In this document: positions 26,560 to 36,041 of the stretch, piece after piece
Layout: each line of letters begins with the position of its first letter
Position numbering within the stretch: the stretch's first letter is position 1
Source of the DNA: JANQOZ01 sp038747195
GTDB taxonomy: Bacteria > Pseudomonadota > Gammaproteobacteria > Xanthomonadales > SZUA-38
Direction: 5' to 3'
Assembly: GCA_038747195.1 (NCBI GenBank)
Contig: JBCDKA010000002.1
Span: 26,352-90,351 of the forward strand
Length of the DNA: 64,000 bases
Notes under the pieces: generated by a model
What the model was told of the DNA's origin: nothing
Database searches by the model: none
The model's input: only the letters and a program-made list of their open reading frames with translations
Program-made: the position numbers and the translations under genes

Positions 26560-27441
26560 ATGACTAACGCCGCGAGTCACGGATCGTCGGGCTGCCGATC
26601 AGACTCATCACTGGCTTACCGCCTGGGCCTGCCCGCATGGGCTTTCTCTGGCTGGTCGGGGTGCTACTGGGACGGCCGCCCCAGCCCTCTGGCCGGCTAC
26701 AGCCAGGTGTTCAATGCGGTCGAAGGAAATACCACCTTCTATCGAACGCCTGATGCCCAAACCGTCGAGGGCTGGCGAAAGACGTTGGCGGGACGCGATT
26801 TTCAGTTCAGCTTCAAGCTGCCGCGAACCTTTACCCACGAGGCCACCTGCGACCTGGCGCTGCTGCGGGAGTTCCTGCGTACGCTGGCGCCGCTGGATGA
26901 GCATCTCGGCCCCTGGCTGGTGCAATTTCCGGCCTGGACCGGTCCGGCAGATCTGACGCGGATCGAGCGCATCCTGGCGGAGTTGACGAACTTCGGGTCG
27001 TCGGTGCTCGAGGTGCGCCATCCACAGTTTTTCACCGAGCCAGAGCGGCTGGATTCCCTGATCAAAGAGTTCCCCGTGTCCAGACTTTCGCTGGACACCC
27101 GGGCGCTCTATGCCGGGGATATGAATCATCCGGAGGTCCGGTCAGCGCGACACCACAAACCCGATCTGCCGGTCACGCCGCATGCTGATCACGGTTTGGT
27201 GTATGTGCGCATGGTGCTGCATCCCGATCCGCAAACCAACGCGGTCAGTCTGGACTACTGGGCTCGCTACTGCGCCGAGGCGCTCGACGCTGGTCACACC
27301 GTATGGGTGATGATCCACTGTCCGAACAATCAGCATTGCCCGCCCTACGCCCGAGACTTTCACCAGCGGTTAAGTGTTCGCTGTGCAAAAGCCGGCATCA
27401 TGCCGTCCTGGCCGATGCCGGAACAGGCGACGCTGCTTTAG
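26560..27441 (+). CDS. DUF72 family protein
   Basis: 293 residues from the ATG at 26560, which has AGGGAG at 26547-26552; the frame opens at 26500. It shows the DUF72 TIM-barrel pattern: LGLPAWAFSGWSG, FNAVEGNTTFYRTP near residue 55, FQFSFKLPRTFTHE, LGPWLVQFPAW, VLEVRHPQFF and the C-terminal MIHCPNNQHCPPYARDF. DUF72 proteins are widespread and structurally related to barrel hydrolases, but no biochemical function is firmly established. It probably forms its own unit, ended by the hairpin at 27502-27520. Confidence 0.9.
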   Translation: MTNAASHGSSGCRSDSSLAYRLGLPAWAFSGWSGCYWDGRPSPLAGYSQVFNAVEGNTTFYRTPDAQTVEGWRKTLAGRDFQFSFKLPRTFTHEATCDLALLREFLRTLAPLDEHLGPWLVQFPAWTGPADLTRIERILAELTNFGSSVLEVRHPQFFTEPERLDSLIKEFPVSRLSLDTRALYAGDMNHPEVRSARHHKPDLPVTPHADHGLVYVRMVLHPDPQTNAVSLDYWARYCAEALDAGHTVWVMIHCPNNQHCPPYARDFHQRLSVRCAKAGIMPSWPMPEQATLL

Positions 27442-27501
27442 CGAGCGTTTCGTTCCAGCGCTGGTTCTCCAATTTTCGATGCCATTGCGCGTCCACGGGT
27501 G

Positions 27502-27520
27502 AGAACCCCTCAGGGGTTTT
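27502..27520 (+). terminator. Intrinsic terminator-like hairpin after the DUF72 gene
   Basis: AACCCC (27504-27509) pairs with GGGGTT (27513-27518) around TCA, extendable by two pairs, and merges into a short TTTT run. It lies 61 bp after the DUF72 stop and before the SDR gene. Short but of normal terminator form. Confidence 0.5.
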
Positions 27521-27589
27521 GTCTGGCGGGTCTACCTGCAACAATCGGTGGGCACTACAGCAAAACCACGACGCCCAGGGGCAGTAAGC

Positions 27590-28312
27590 ATGCAAAACCA
27601 TATCAGCACCGTCCTGGTGACGGGAGCCAACCGCGGCCTGGGTCTGGAGTTCAGCCGCCAGTATCTGGATCAGGGCTACCGAGTGCTGGCGACATGCCGA
27701 TCGCCGGAGCAAGCCATCGATCTCAGTGGGCTGGGAAACGATGAAGACCGGCTGGAGGTTTTTGCGCTCGACGTCGCGGACTTTAGTGCGGTGGATGCGC
27801 TGGCCGAAACACTGTCCGGGCGTCACGTGGATATCCTGATCAACAACGCCGGCGTATTTGGGCCAAAACCCAAAGCGGAGCGGGATCTCAGGCAGAGTTT
27901 TGGCCACCTGTCTTACGACCTTTGGGCAGAGATCTTCCGCATCAATTCCCAGGCGCCGGTGAAGCTGGCCGAGGCGCTGCTTCCCAATCTGCTCGCCGGA
28001 TCGCAGCGTAAGGTGGTGAACATCTCGTCGACGGAAGGCTCAATCGCTGGCGCCAACGCCGGACTCTACGCCTACCGCACCAGCAAAGCCGCCTTGAATA
28101 TGGCGACCGCACTGCTGGCCGCAGATCTTGTGAACCAGAACATTATCGCCGCGGCGCTCAACCCGGGCTGGGTCAAAACGCGCATGGGCGGACCGCAGGG
28201 GGTGCTGGAGCCGGAGCAGAGCATAGCCAGCATGCGGCAGGTGATCGAGGGGCTGACGATGGACGACACTGGGGCCTTCCTGGACTACAACGGAGATTCC
28301 ATTCCCTGGTAG
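27590..28312 (+). CDS. Short-chain dehydrogenase/reductase
   Basis: 240 residues from the ATG at 27590 (AGGGGC eight bases before); the longer frame to 27548 adds a non-conserved leader. A classical SDR: nucleotide-binding TGANRGLG (residues about 11-18), NNAG near 83-86, the serine in VVNISSTEGSIAG and the YxxxK pair in YAYRTSKAALN. Arg following the TGAN glycine run and the absence of an Asp at the end of beta-2 favour NADP(H). Overall it resembles the C-factor/sepiapterin-reductase-like SDRs. The substrate is unknown. It stands alone between the DUF72 and DUF4197 genes. Confidence 0.9.
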   Translation: MQNHISTVLVTGANRGLGLEFSRQYLDQGYRVLATCRSPEQAIDLSGLGNDEDRLEVFALDVADFSAVDALAETLSGRHVDILINNAGVFGPKPKAERDLRQSFGHLSYDLWAEIFRINSQAPVKLAEALLPNLLAGSQRKVVNISSTEGSIAGANAGLYAYRTSKAALNMATALLAADLVNQNIIAAALNPGWVKTRMGGPQGVLEPEQSIASMRQVIEGLTMDDTGAFLDYNGDSIPW

Positions 28313-28340
28313 GGCTAAGGTCAGGAAACTAGCCTTTTTG
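28313..28340 (+). terminator. Weak intrinsic terminator after the SDR gene
   Basis: GGCTA (28313-28317) pairs with TAGCC (28330-28334) around a 12-base loop, followed immediately by TTTTT (28335-28339). The stem overlaps the SDR stop codon. The short stem makes it only a candidate. Confidence 0.4.
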
Positions 28341-28503
28341 TGATCAATCTTCGCGCACGCTAGCCAGACCAAAATAACGAGCAACGGCGGGCAACCTCCT
28401 TTCCTCAATGTCGAGCCGCGTGATCTGCTACCCTGATTCGGCCTCGTGTTGCGCATCGAGGTCGCTGGCCAATCGGTACCGCCGCTCGCAGTGGAGGATT
28501 TGC

Positions 28504-29256
28504 ATGAAGCTCAAGGCCTTGTTCATCACGTTTGTATTGCTGTTCTCGGGAGGCGCCCACGCTGACCTTAAGAGTAAGTTGAAAGGGTTGCTCGGCGAGG
28601 AGGAAGAGACTGGCACTACCCAGGCAGAGTCAGCGGATTTTCTGGGGCTGTCTTCGGAACAGCAGATCGAAGGGCTTAAACAGGCTTTGGCGCAGGGGTT
28701 CACTCGCGCTGTTGGTACGCTCGGCAAGGAGGATGGATTTTGGGGCAACGAGCTGGTTCAGATACCTCTACCTGAAGCTGTCGAGCGGGTTGCAAAAGGA
28801 GCCCGCCGCTTGGGTGGCGACCGCTACGTCGACGAGTTCCACGAAACGCTCAATCGTGCCGCGGAGAGCGCTGTACCCGTGGCTACCGAACTGTTTGCGG
28901 CAGCGTTGAGAGATATGACGGTCGACGACGCGATTGAGATCATCCGGGGAGAACCCGACGCGGCGACGCAGTATTTTCGCAGCAGGACCGAAGCTTCCTT
29001 GGTCGAGCAGTTTCTGCCGCTGGTAGCCGAGGCTACTGACGACGCCGGTGTGACTCAGGCCTACAAGGAGCTCAACAAGAAAGCCGGCGGGTTTCTGTCG
29101 GCCCTGGGCGGCGATGACGACAGTCTTGATCTTGATCGTTACGTCACCGACAAGGCGTTGGACGCACTATTTATTTATATCGCGGCGGAAGAAAAGCAGA
29201 TTCGCGAAGACCCGGTCGCCCGAACGACGGATCTGCTGAAGGCACTGTTTGACTAA
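28504..29256 (+). CDS. DUF4197 family exported protein
   Basis: 250 residues from the ATG at 28504, preceded by GGAGG; the signal peptide starts MKLKALFITFVLLFSGG and ends near AHA. The mature protein is helical and matches DUF4197 throughout: GLKQALAQGF, DGFWGNELVQIPLPEAVE, YVDEFHETLNRAAESAVP, MTVDDAIEIIRG, AATQYFRSRTE, RYVTDKALDALFIYIAAEEKQIREDP and RTTDLLKALF. The family is common in Gram-negative bacteria and has no known function. The first 20 mature residues (DLKSKLKGLLGEEEE) are charged and variable. It is a single gene. Confidence 0.9.
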   Translation: MKLKALFITFVLLFSGGAHADLKSKLKGLLGEEEETGTTQAESADFLGLSSEQQIEGLKQALAQGFTRAVGTLGKEDGFWGNELVQIPLPEAVERVAKGARRLGGDRYVDEFHETLNRAAESAVPVATELFAAALRDMTVDDAIEIIRGEPDAATQYFRSRTEASLVEQFLPLVAEATDDAGVTQAYKELNKKAGGFLSALGGDDDSLDLDRYVTDKALDALFIYIAAEEKQIREDPVARTTDLLKALFD

Positions 29257-29462
29257 GTCAGCATGTTTCCGCTGTTGTGATTGCGCGGCAACGGTTGCCG
29301 GCTAGCCGGCTGCATTTCCTGGCCGCAGAACGACCTAGCTTACGCCCGATTCAGCCTCCGGAAACGCTCCACCGTGCTCAGGGGCTTGGCGCATCTCAAG
29401 GCCCCTGCAGACGGAAGCGCTGCTACACTCAGGACGAGGGTAGTCCAAGTAGGGGTTTGGTC

Positions 29463-32400
29463 ATGCCGCGTTTGCGTTTCGTGTCTCTTTTCGTTTTCTT
29501 GCTCGGCCCATCGTTGTTGCACGCCGGCGAAAGCATTCAGTTTCGTTTTGAACAAGCGTTGCCCACGCTGCAGCAGCCCTGGTTCTTCGGGCTGCGCGGG
29601 GGAATTGCCGTAGATGAGGACAACTTCGTCTATGTCACGGAGCGCGATACTGAGGTTATTCGCAAGTTCAACCGCTCTGGCTTGCTTGTCACAAGCTGGG
29701 GTCGGCGAGGCACGGGTGACGGCGAGTTTGCTGGCCCTCATGACGTCGCGCTGAGTGACGACGATCGGGTTTATATCACCGATGAGTTCAATCATCGCGT
29801 TCAGATTTTCACCCGGGATGGCGTTTACCTCGCGCAGTTTGGTGCCTTTGGAAGCGGCGACGGCCAGCTGAACCGGCCGACTGGAGTTGCTCAGCACCAG
29901 GGGTTTGTCTACGTTGCCGACAGCGAAAATTTCCGGATCCAGAAGTTTACCAGCGACGGTGACTATGTCGGCCAGTGGGGCAGCGAAGGCAGCGGCAACG
30001 GCCAGTTTCAACGCCCCGAAGACATCGCCATCTCGCGTACGGGATTTGTTTACGTCATTGACCAGGCCCGACCGTTTATCAACTACGAGAACACTCGTGT
30101 TCAGTATTTTGATACGGAGGGCAACTTTATTGGAACGTGGGGCTCTACCGGCACCGGGCTGGGGCAGTTCCAGGAGCTCGTCGCCATCGAGGTGGATCAG
30201 TTTGGCGTTGTCTTTACGTTAGACGAGGATGGCCGGATTCAGCGCTTCACCCCGGACGGCCTGGGGGTTTCTCAATTCACGATGGATCCTGACGAACTGC
30301 CTATCAATCGACCGAGCGGGATTGCCAAAGCCCCGGACGGGCGCATATACGTTCGCGATGTCTCGCGCGTCTCCCAGTTCCTGCCGACCGGGCAGTTTGC
30401 TGATCGCTGGGGCAGCCTGGGTGATGAGCTTGGCCAGTTCAATTTTCCGCTGGGTATTGCGGCCCAGGCCAACGGTAACCTGCTCGTGTCGAATATCTTC
30501 AACAACCGGGTACAGGTCTTCACGCCGGAGGGTATGCCGTTGTCGTCATTCGGCGGTCCCGGGAGTCCTGGGGAGCTCATCGGACCGGGGCAAATTGCCG
30601 TGAGCGCACAGGGCGATATTTATCTGAGCGAACTCACGTCAAGCCGCGTCAGCGTATTCGACGAGAATTTTAATTTCATCCGGCGAATCGGTAGTTTTGG
30701 TTCGGGAAATGGTGAGTTTGACCTCCCGCGTGGCGTAGGGATCGACAGCCAAGGTTTTGTTTACGTGGCCGACGGCAACAACCATCGCGTTCAGAAGTTT
30801 ACCCCTGACGGGACCTACGTTGATCAGTGGGGCGTCAGGGGGAGTGAAAACGGGAACTTCGAAAGACCCAACTCATTAGTGGTTGGGCCCGGCGATCTCA
30901 TTTACGTAGCCGATCGCGATCTCGACCGGATTCAGATCTTTGAATCTGACGGAACATTTGTGAGCGTTTTTGGCGAGAGCGGTACGGGTCCGGGGCAGTT
31001 CAATATTCCGGAAAGTATGGCGTTTGATTCGTTTGGCTTCCTTTACGTTGCTGATGTGTTCAACGATCGATATCAGGCCTTTACGGCCAATGGGGAGTAT
31101 GTTGGCAAGTACGATATGCCGGGCGTGGCACCCGGCTCGTTGACCCGGCCTGGCGGCATCTATTTCGATAACAGCCAGCGGGTTTTCATGGTCGATGGCC
31201 GAAATAACCGCCTGCAGCGGTTCAGCCGAGTTGAGTTGCTGCCGGATTCTAAGGTTGTGGTTGTCGCGGGCGGCGGCCCTTATCCGGGAAATCCCTTGTG
31301 GGACGCCACCCAGGTCAACGCCAACTTTGCGTACCGAACGCTAGCCGTTCAGGGTTTCACCGACGACCTCATCTACTATCTAACGCCGAACCTGGACCTG
31401 GATCTGGACCAAAACGGGAACTCTGATGAAGTGGACGGTGTGCCTACCGCACAGGCTTTGCGGGAGGGGATTCTGGGATCCTTTGGCGCAGACGCCGACA
31501 ATCTCACTCTCTATCTCGTAGATCATGGCGGTGACAAAACGTTTCGACTGACCGAGAACGAAATCCTCAGCTCGAGTGAGCTCGATAGCTGGTTGGACGA
31601 GTGGCAGGCGACCCGGCCCAACGGCAACGTCACCTTGATTTACGACGCGTGCCAGTCGGGCTCTTTCCTGGATGAACTTCGTGATCCCAATCGGATTCTG
31701 ATTGCCTCGGCAGGCGCCGAAGAAGCCGCCTATTTTGTTTCCCAGGGCTCCCTGTCATTTTCGAATCGCTTCTGGAGCCAGATCTTTAACGGAGCAACGC
31801 TGGGCGAAGCCTATGATCTGGCCAGCCAGGCCACCTCAACGGCGTTCCCGCTGCAAAACCCCCTGCTCGACGCTGACGGCGACGGTAGCTTCAATACGGC
31901 TGCCGACCTGGCGGCAATCGAAAATTTGGTGATTGGAGCGGGCACCGAAGTGGACGGTAACGCGCCGGTGATCACCAGCGTCAGCCCCGTTCAGAACCCG
32001 ACCGCGAGCACCGCAACGATCGAAGCCAACGGCGTCACCGATGCCGACGGCATTGCCCGGGTGTGGGCCGTGCTTCGTCCCCCGGGTTTTGCGCCAGACT
32101 CGGCCGATAATCCGGTGCAGGATCTCCCGACCGTTGAGCTTACCCAGCAGCCCGGCACAGCTGACTATCAGGCGGAGTTTAGCGATTTCACCATTGCCGG
32201 AACCTACGATATATCGATTGAGGCCCAAGATCGTATTGGCAATACCGCGATCCCGAGGCTGACCCAGGTGGTAGTGGGCACACCCGTCAGGCGCCGCGCG
32301 GTCATCATCGGTGGCGGTGATCCGTCCGCGCCGGAATTTGCAAACCTGAAGACCAACAGCGATCTGGCGCTGGCGGCGCTTAACCTCCAGGGCTACGGGC

Positions 32401-33326
32401 CTGACGGGATCACCTGCAATGATCCGAGCTGCGACGATGTGTACTACATGACGAGCGGATCCTCCACCGGCTCCGACGCGGGCACCAACCTGACTAACGT
32501 TGAATTTGCGATCACCAGTTTTGGCGTCGACAACGCCGAAGACTTGACGGTTTATCTGGTTGCGCCCAAGTCCGGTGCTGGCTACCGTCTGAACAACACC
32601 GAAATCCTCGACGCAGCAACGCTGGACGGGTGGCTCGATACCGCTCAGGCGACGTTGCCCGGCGTATTGACGGTGATTGTTGATGCTGATGACGCGCAGA
32701 CCTTTATGCAGGGTATTGCCCCAGATGGTGGACAGACGCGTTTTCTGGTGGCGAGCACGGACGTCGACGAAAATGCGAGCTTTGAGCTGGGCGGCGAGGT
32801 GTCCTTCTCTCGCTTCTTTTGGAATCAGACGCTGAATGGCGCGCGCCTGCGCCAGGCGTTTCAGGTCGCGCGTCGGGCGATCAATCTGACACAAAACGCC
32901 CAGCTCGACGTGGATGGCAACGGCGTGCCGAATCAGATTACCGATGCGCTGGTCGTCGACGATTACTTCATCGGCTCCGGCGTGGCCCTGGCTGGTGATG
33001 ACCCCTTTGTTTCCGAGGTGATGGTCAACGCTGAGCTGGTCAGCGATTTTGAATCCATCACTGCTACCGGCGTCACCTCTACCGGCTCGATCGATCGGGT
33101 GGTTGCGATTGTGGCCCAGCCGGATGGTGCGCTGGTGACCCAGCCGTTAGCGACGGTCGGCGACGCTTTCTCCGACCGCAGCTTTGGGCTGTGCGGTCCC
33201 GCCGGAAGTTATGGTGTTGCGGTGCATGCCATCGACGCCGAGGGCAACGTATCGCTTCCAGCTGAGGCGACGGTGAACCGCGCCACGGACTGCGCAGACT
33301 TTCAGTTTGCCTCCGGGTTCGAGTAA
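29463..33326 (+). CDS. Secreted NHL-propeller protein with a C13-like (caspase-fold) peptidase domain, an inactive second copy and C-terminal SGFE motif
   Basis: 1287 residues from the ATG at 29463 (GGGG upstream, signal MPRLRFVSLFVFLLG). Residues about 30-590 are NHL repeats (FNHRVQIFT, SENFRIQKFT, NNHRVQKFT), two propellers' worth. A clan CD cysteine peptidase domain follows (about 595-810): LYLVDHGGD with His688 and IYDACQSGS with Cys730, 42 residues apart, ending PLLDADGDG. A second copy lies at about 940-1160 with the same framework (RAVIIGGGD, VYLV, VIVDAD, SRFFWNQTLNGARL), but His is replaced by Pro1035 and Cys by Asp1076. A bacterial Ig-like stretch separates the copies and another follows. 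It ends QFASGFE (33303-33323). Secreted processing protease or toxin are both possible. Confidence 0.85.
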   Translation: MPRLRFVSLFVFLLGPSLLHAGESIQFRFEQALPTLQQPWFFGLRGGIAVDEDNFVYVTERDTEVIRKFNRSGLLVTSWGRRGTGDGEFAGPHDVALSDDDRVYITDEFNHRVQIFTRDGVYLAQFGAFGSGDGQLNRPTGVAQHQGFVYVADSENFRIQKFTSDGDYVGQWGSEGSGNGQFQRPEDIAISRTGFVYVIDQARPFINYENTRVQYFDTEGNFIGTWGSTGTGLGQFQELVAIEVDQFGVVFTLDEDGRIQRFTPDGLGVSQFTMDPDELPINRPSGIAKAPDGRIYVRDVSRVSQFLPTGQFADRWGSLGDELGQFNFPLGIAAQANGNLLVSNIFNNRVQVFTPEGMPLSSFGGPGSPGELIGPGQIAVSAQGDIYLSELTSSRVSVFDENFNFIRRIGSFGSGNGEFDLPRGVGIDSQGFVYVADGNNHRVQKFTPDGTYVDQWGVRGSENGNFERPNSLVVGPGDLIYVADRDLDRIQIFESDGTFVSVFGESGTGPGQFNIPESMAFDSFGFLYVADVFNDRYQAFTANGEYVGKYDMPGVAPGSLTRPGGIYFDNSQRVFMVDGRNNRLQRFSRVELLPDSKVVVVAGGGPYPGNPLWDATQVNANFAYRTLAVQGFTDDLIYYLTPNLDLDLDQNGNSDEVDGVPTAQALREGILGSFGADADNLTLYLVDHGGDKTFRLTENEILSSSELDSWLDEWQATRPNGNVTLIYDACQSGSFLDELRDPNRILIASAGAEEAAYFVSQGSLSFSNRFWSQIFNGATLGEAYDLASQATSTAFPLQNPLLDADGDGSFNTAADLAAIENLVIGAGTEVDGNAPVITSVSPVQNPTASTATIEANGVTDADGIARVWAVLRPPGFAPDSADNPVQDLPTVELTQQPGTADYQAEFSDFTIAGTYDISIEAQDRIGNTAIPRLTQVVVGTPVRRRAVIIGGGDPSAPEFANLKTNSDLALAALNLQGYGPDGITCNDPSCDDVYYMTSGSSTGSDAGTNLTNVEFAITSFGVDNAEDLTVYLVAPKSGAGYRLNNTEILDAATLDGWLDTAQATLPGVLTVIVDADDAQTFMQGIAPDGGQTRFLVASTDVDENASFELGGEVSFSRFFWNQTLNGARLRQAFQVARRAINLTQNAQLDVDGNGVPNQITDALVVDDYFIGSGVALAGDDPFVSEVMVNAELVSDFESITATGVTSTGSIDRVVAIVAQPDGALVTQPLATVGDAFSDRSFGLCGPAGSYGVAVHAIDAEGNVSLPAEATVNRATDCADFQFASGFE

Positions 33327-33434
33327 GGCGGGTATGGCGCTAGCTTGTCGGTGATAAGGACAGGTGCCGCCGGTTTTCCTCCGTGGTGGAACCGCCTAAC
33401 ATACCGTCGGTCCAGCAACCGGAAGCCCTTGATC

Positions 33435-34004
33435 GTGAGTTTCACCACACCCAATCTGATGCGGCTCGATCTGCAGGAGTCGCTGAAGAACAGCACCATT
33501 GAGCTTAGTGACCTGAGCCCGTTTCAACGGGTACTGCTGACGACCGACGGCATGGTGACGGAGATCCTGGAGGCCTACACGTGGGAACGCGTCACGGTCA
33601 GCAAGCTGCTTCAGGACCAGGTGGCTGCCGATGAGCCGATCGCCGAACTGAACCTGGAGCCGGGGGAAACCCTGCTGCGCCGAACCATTCTGCTGCACGG
33701 CACCAAAAGCCAAAGAAACCACATCTACGCTCATTCGCTGCTGTGCGTTGACCGGCTCGACGACAAAATCCGCGATGGACTGATGAACAGCGCTAAACCG
33801 ATTGGTCTGCTGATCCAGGAAAACCAGCTGGAGACCTTCCGCGAGGTTTTAGTTTGCGAAAAGCACGCCGCCGCAGAGCTGGCTGAGCATTTCGACGTAG
33901 AGCCGGAATCCAGCCTGATCTCCCGCACCTACCGCGTTTTTGCCTACGGGTTGCCTATTATGCTGATCACCGAGAAGTTTCCTGAGGGGTCCTTCCGGAT
34001 TTAG
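33435..34004 (+). CDS. DUF98/chorismate pyruvate-lyase-like protein
   Basis: 189 residues from the GTG at 33435 (GGAAG about ten bases before). An ATG at 33459 would give 181 residues, and the open frame continues upstream to a TTG at 33345. It matches the DUF98 group of the chorismate-lyase (UbiC) fold: VLLTTDGMVTEILEAYTWERV, LLRRTILLHG, YAHSLLCVDRL, KPIGLLIQENQLETFRE and SRTYRVFAYGLPIMLITEKFP. These proteins are thought to convert chorismate to 4-hydroxybenzoate or a related acid. No ubiquinone genes are adjacent, so the pathway cannot be read from context. Start choice is uncertain. Confidence 0.72.
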   Translation: MSFTTPNLMRLDLQESLKNSTIELSDLSPFQRVLLTTDGMVTEILEAYTWERVTVSKLLQDQVAADEPIAELNLEPGETLLRRTILLHGTKSQRNHIYAHSLLCVDRLDDKIRDGLMNSAKPIGLLIQENQLETFREVLVCEKHAAAELAEHFDVEPESSLISRTYRVFAYGLPIMLITEKFPEGSFRI

Positions 34005-34185
34005 CCCGTTGCGGGCGGCGACCACTCGTGTTCATGAGCCGCACCGTGACCCGTCTTGGTGACCAATTGCGCTTCGATAAGATAGCGGGACGGCAAATGG
34101 CTGCGGTTGTGTATCGTCGAGGATTCCTGGGTTGAATCCTGTGGCCGATGCTATCAATCCGCTCTTGCACTCAGGAGACTCCGGT

Positions 34186-35643
34186 ATGCGCACAATAACA
34201 ACCCTAATAACGCTACTCAGTTTGTTCGCCGGCAGCGCCTCGGCGCAGCTAGAGTTCGGCGCCAACGATTTTCGGATCACCACGTTTGGGCCGGACGGCA
34301 CCAACGCCTTTGGCGCAATTCGCCCGGAGATCGCCTACAACAGCAGCGCCGATGAGTATCTGGTGATCTTCATCGCCAATACGGACCAGGGGCCAACAGC
34401 TCCGTCGGAGGTGGAGCTTTGGGGGCAGCGGGTGGGGCCTGACGGAAGCCTTTTGGGCCGGCCAACGCTGCTGACCGATGTCGGCGGCATCGGCGCGGTC
34501 GGCGCAACACCGAACTTCTACCGCGTCATCTACGTGCCCTCAAGAAACGGCTATTTTGTGAGCTACAGCGCCGCTGACTCGGATTTCGGGGATACCACTT
34601 TCAGGGTTTATGGGCTGTTTTTAACCGCTGCCGGCGCGCCGGACGGCGCGGCGTTTCAGCCGACGTCGGGTGGCACCACCGTTACCAACCAGCGCGGTGA
34701 GTTTTCTCCGGACATCGTCTACAACTCAGTCGATGACAACATTCTGCTCGCCTGGGAGCGCAGCACGGACGCGGCAGAGGCGGCGATCTTTGCCCGTCTG
34801 CTGTCGGCCAGCGACGGCAGCCCCGAAAGCGCAGAGATCCAGGTGGATTCTGTGAACGTCTTTTCGGTGGACGTTGCGGTTGCCCATAACGCCTCGGACA
34901 ACGAATTCCTGGTGCACTGGCGACGCGGTTTCAGCCAGTCGACGATGTTTCAGATCCTCGACGATGCGGCGCAGCCTCAGCTGATGGCGGATCGGGAGCT
35001 CGCCAGCCCTGGATACTTCTCGGGCAAAAGCAGCGTCGCGTTCGATCCCGACGCGCAGCAGTACCTGGTCGTATGGGTCAACTCTGATCCGGCCCTGGGA
35101 ACGGTGGAAGGGGCGTACGAGATCTTTGGCCGTCGCGTCGCTGCCGGCGGCGATCTGCTGGGAACGGATAAGTTTCGAATCAGCCAGTCAGACGGCCTCG
35201 ATACGCTGGCTTTTGGTGCCAACGTGGACTGTGGCCCCAACAACCCGTGTCTGGGGACCGCTCGACCAGGTATCGACTACTCGAATTTCGAGGATGCCTT
35301 CGTCGTTTCCTGGAGCAGCACGCTGCTCCAGACTGACCCTGCCGAGATGCAGACCAACCAGCTCGACAGCCTGGTCAGGCGCATCGCCTCCGGGCAGGAC
35401 GCCGACCCGGCAAGCCCGCAGGTGCAGATCAGCAATGCGGGCGGCCAGGAGTTGGGCTTCTTTGGCGTTCACGCGGTTATCGCTGCCGGTGCCGGCGGTC
35501 GGTATCTGGCGACCTGGTGGGGTGACGACAACCGCAACGGGGGAAGTCAGTCGGAAACCGAGGTCTGGGGACAGGTGCTGCTGGCCAACTCGCTGCGCGA
35601 TGTTTTCGTAGATAGCTTCGAGAGCCCTCCGCCCGGACGCTAA
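34186..35643 (+). CDS. Secreted beta-propeller-like protein with C-terminal DSFE motif
   Basis: 485 residues from the ATG at 34186 (AGGAGA 8 bases before), with signal peptide MRTITTLITLLSLFAGSASA. The mature protein is made of repeated blades with YNSSADEYLVIF, YVPSRNGYFVSY, YNSVDDNILLAWE, HNASDNEFLVHW, FDPDAQQYLVVWV and YSNFEDAFVVSW, spaced about 65 residues. The pattern suggests a six- or seven-bladed propeller. No catalytic residues can be assigned. Near the end it carries VFVDSFE (35602-35622) followed by six residues, SPPPGR. It converges on the lipoprotein gene at 35669 with 25 bp between. Confidence 0.78.
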   Translation: MRTITTLITLLSLFAGSASAQLEFGANDFRITTFGPDGTNAFGAIRPEIAYNSSADEYLVIFIANTDQGPTAPSEVELWGQRVGPDGSLLGRPTLLTDVGGIGAVGATPNFYRVIYVPSRNGYFVSYSAADSDFGDTTFRVYGLFLTAAGAPDGAAFQPTSGGTTVTNQRGEFSPDIVYNSVDDNILLAWERSTDAAEAAIFARLLSASDGSPESAEIQVDSVNVFSVDVAVAHNASDNEFLVHWRRGFSQSTMFQILDDAAQPQLMADRELASPGYFSGKSSVAFDPDAQQYLVVWVNSDPALGTVEGAYEIFGRRVAAGGDLLGTDKFRISQSDGLDTLAFGANVDCGPNNPCLGTARPGIDYSNFEDAFVVSWSSTLLQTDPAEMQTNQLDSLVRRIASGQDADPASPQVQISNAGGQELGFFGVHAVIAAGAGGRYLATWWGDDNRNGGSQSETEVWGQVLLANSLRDVFVDSFESPPPGR

Positions 35644-35668
35644 AGTCGAAAAGACGGGCTATCGCGAG

Positions 35669-36040
35669 CTATTCGGCAATCAAAAAGTATTCGCGCAGGC
35701 CTGGCATGGCCAGCGATACCTTCATGCCGTCGTGCGCACCGCCCAGCACGCGACCCTCTGGCCATTCGTCGATACCGCGTGTGAGGGTGTTGTCACCTCG
35801 CACGAGAGCCACGGTGATTTGTGTTCCTGCAGCCAGCGCGATGACCTGTGACGGCCGCGCTTTGCCGGCACCGGGCCGATAGCTGCTGACGAGCTCAGTC
35901 CGTTTACCCCACGTGACGGCAAACAGGGTCGTGCGGGACTGATAAAGGTTCCCGACTTGAAAACCGTTTTCCTGGCCGCTGTGACGGGTCGTGGCGCAGG
36001 CTGCCAGCGTCAGGCACATCAGTATCATCAGTCGGCGCAT
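35669..36040 (-). CDS. Small lipoprotein of unknown function
   Basis: 123 residues from the ATG at 36040; the lipoprotein signal is MRRLMILMCLTLAAC with Cys15. The mature part is beta-rich and ends LREYFLIAE. No family is recognised. The ATG is one base after the stop of the upstream hydrolase-like gene (TGACATG), so the two are translationally coupled. The longer open frame up to 36334 overlaps that gene and is not credible. Confidence 0.65.
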   Translation of the reverse strand: MRRLMILMCLTLAACATTRHSGQENGFQVGNLYQSRTTLFAVTWGKRTELVSSYRPGAGKARPSQVIALAAGTQITVALVRGDNTLTRGIDEWPEGRVLGGAHDGMKVSLAMPGLREYFLIAE

Positions 36041-36041
36041 G

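Noticed and set aside
31836..32894. 352-residue minus-strand frame opposite the caspase-like gene
   Set aside because: Antisense shadow of a gene whose catalytic and structural motifs are clear.
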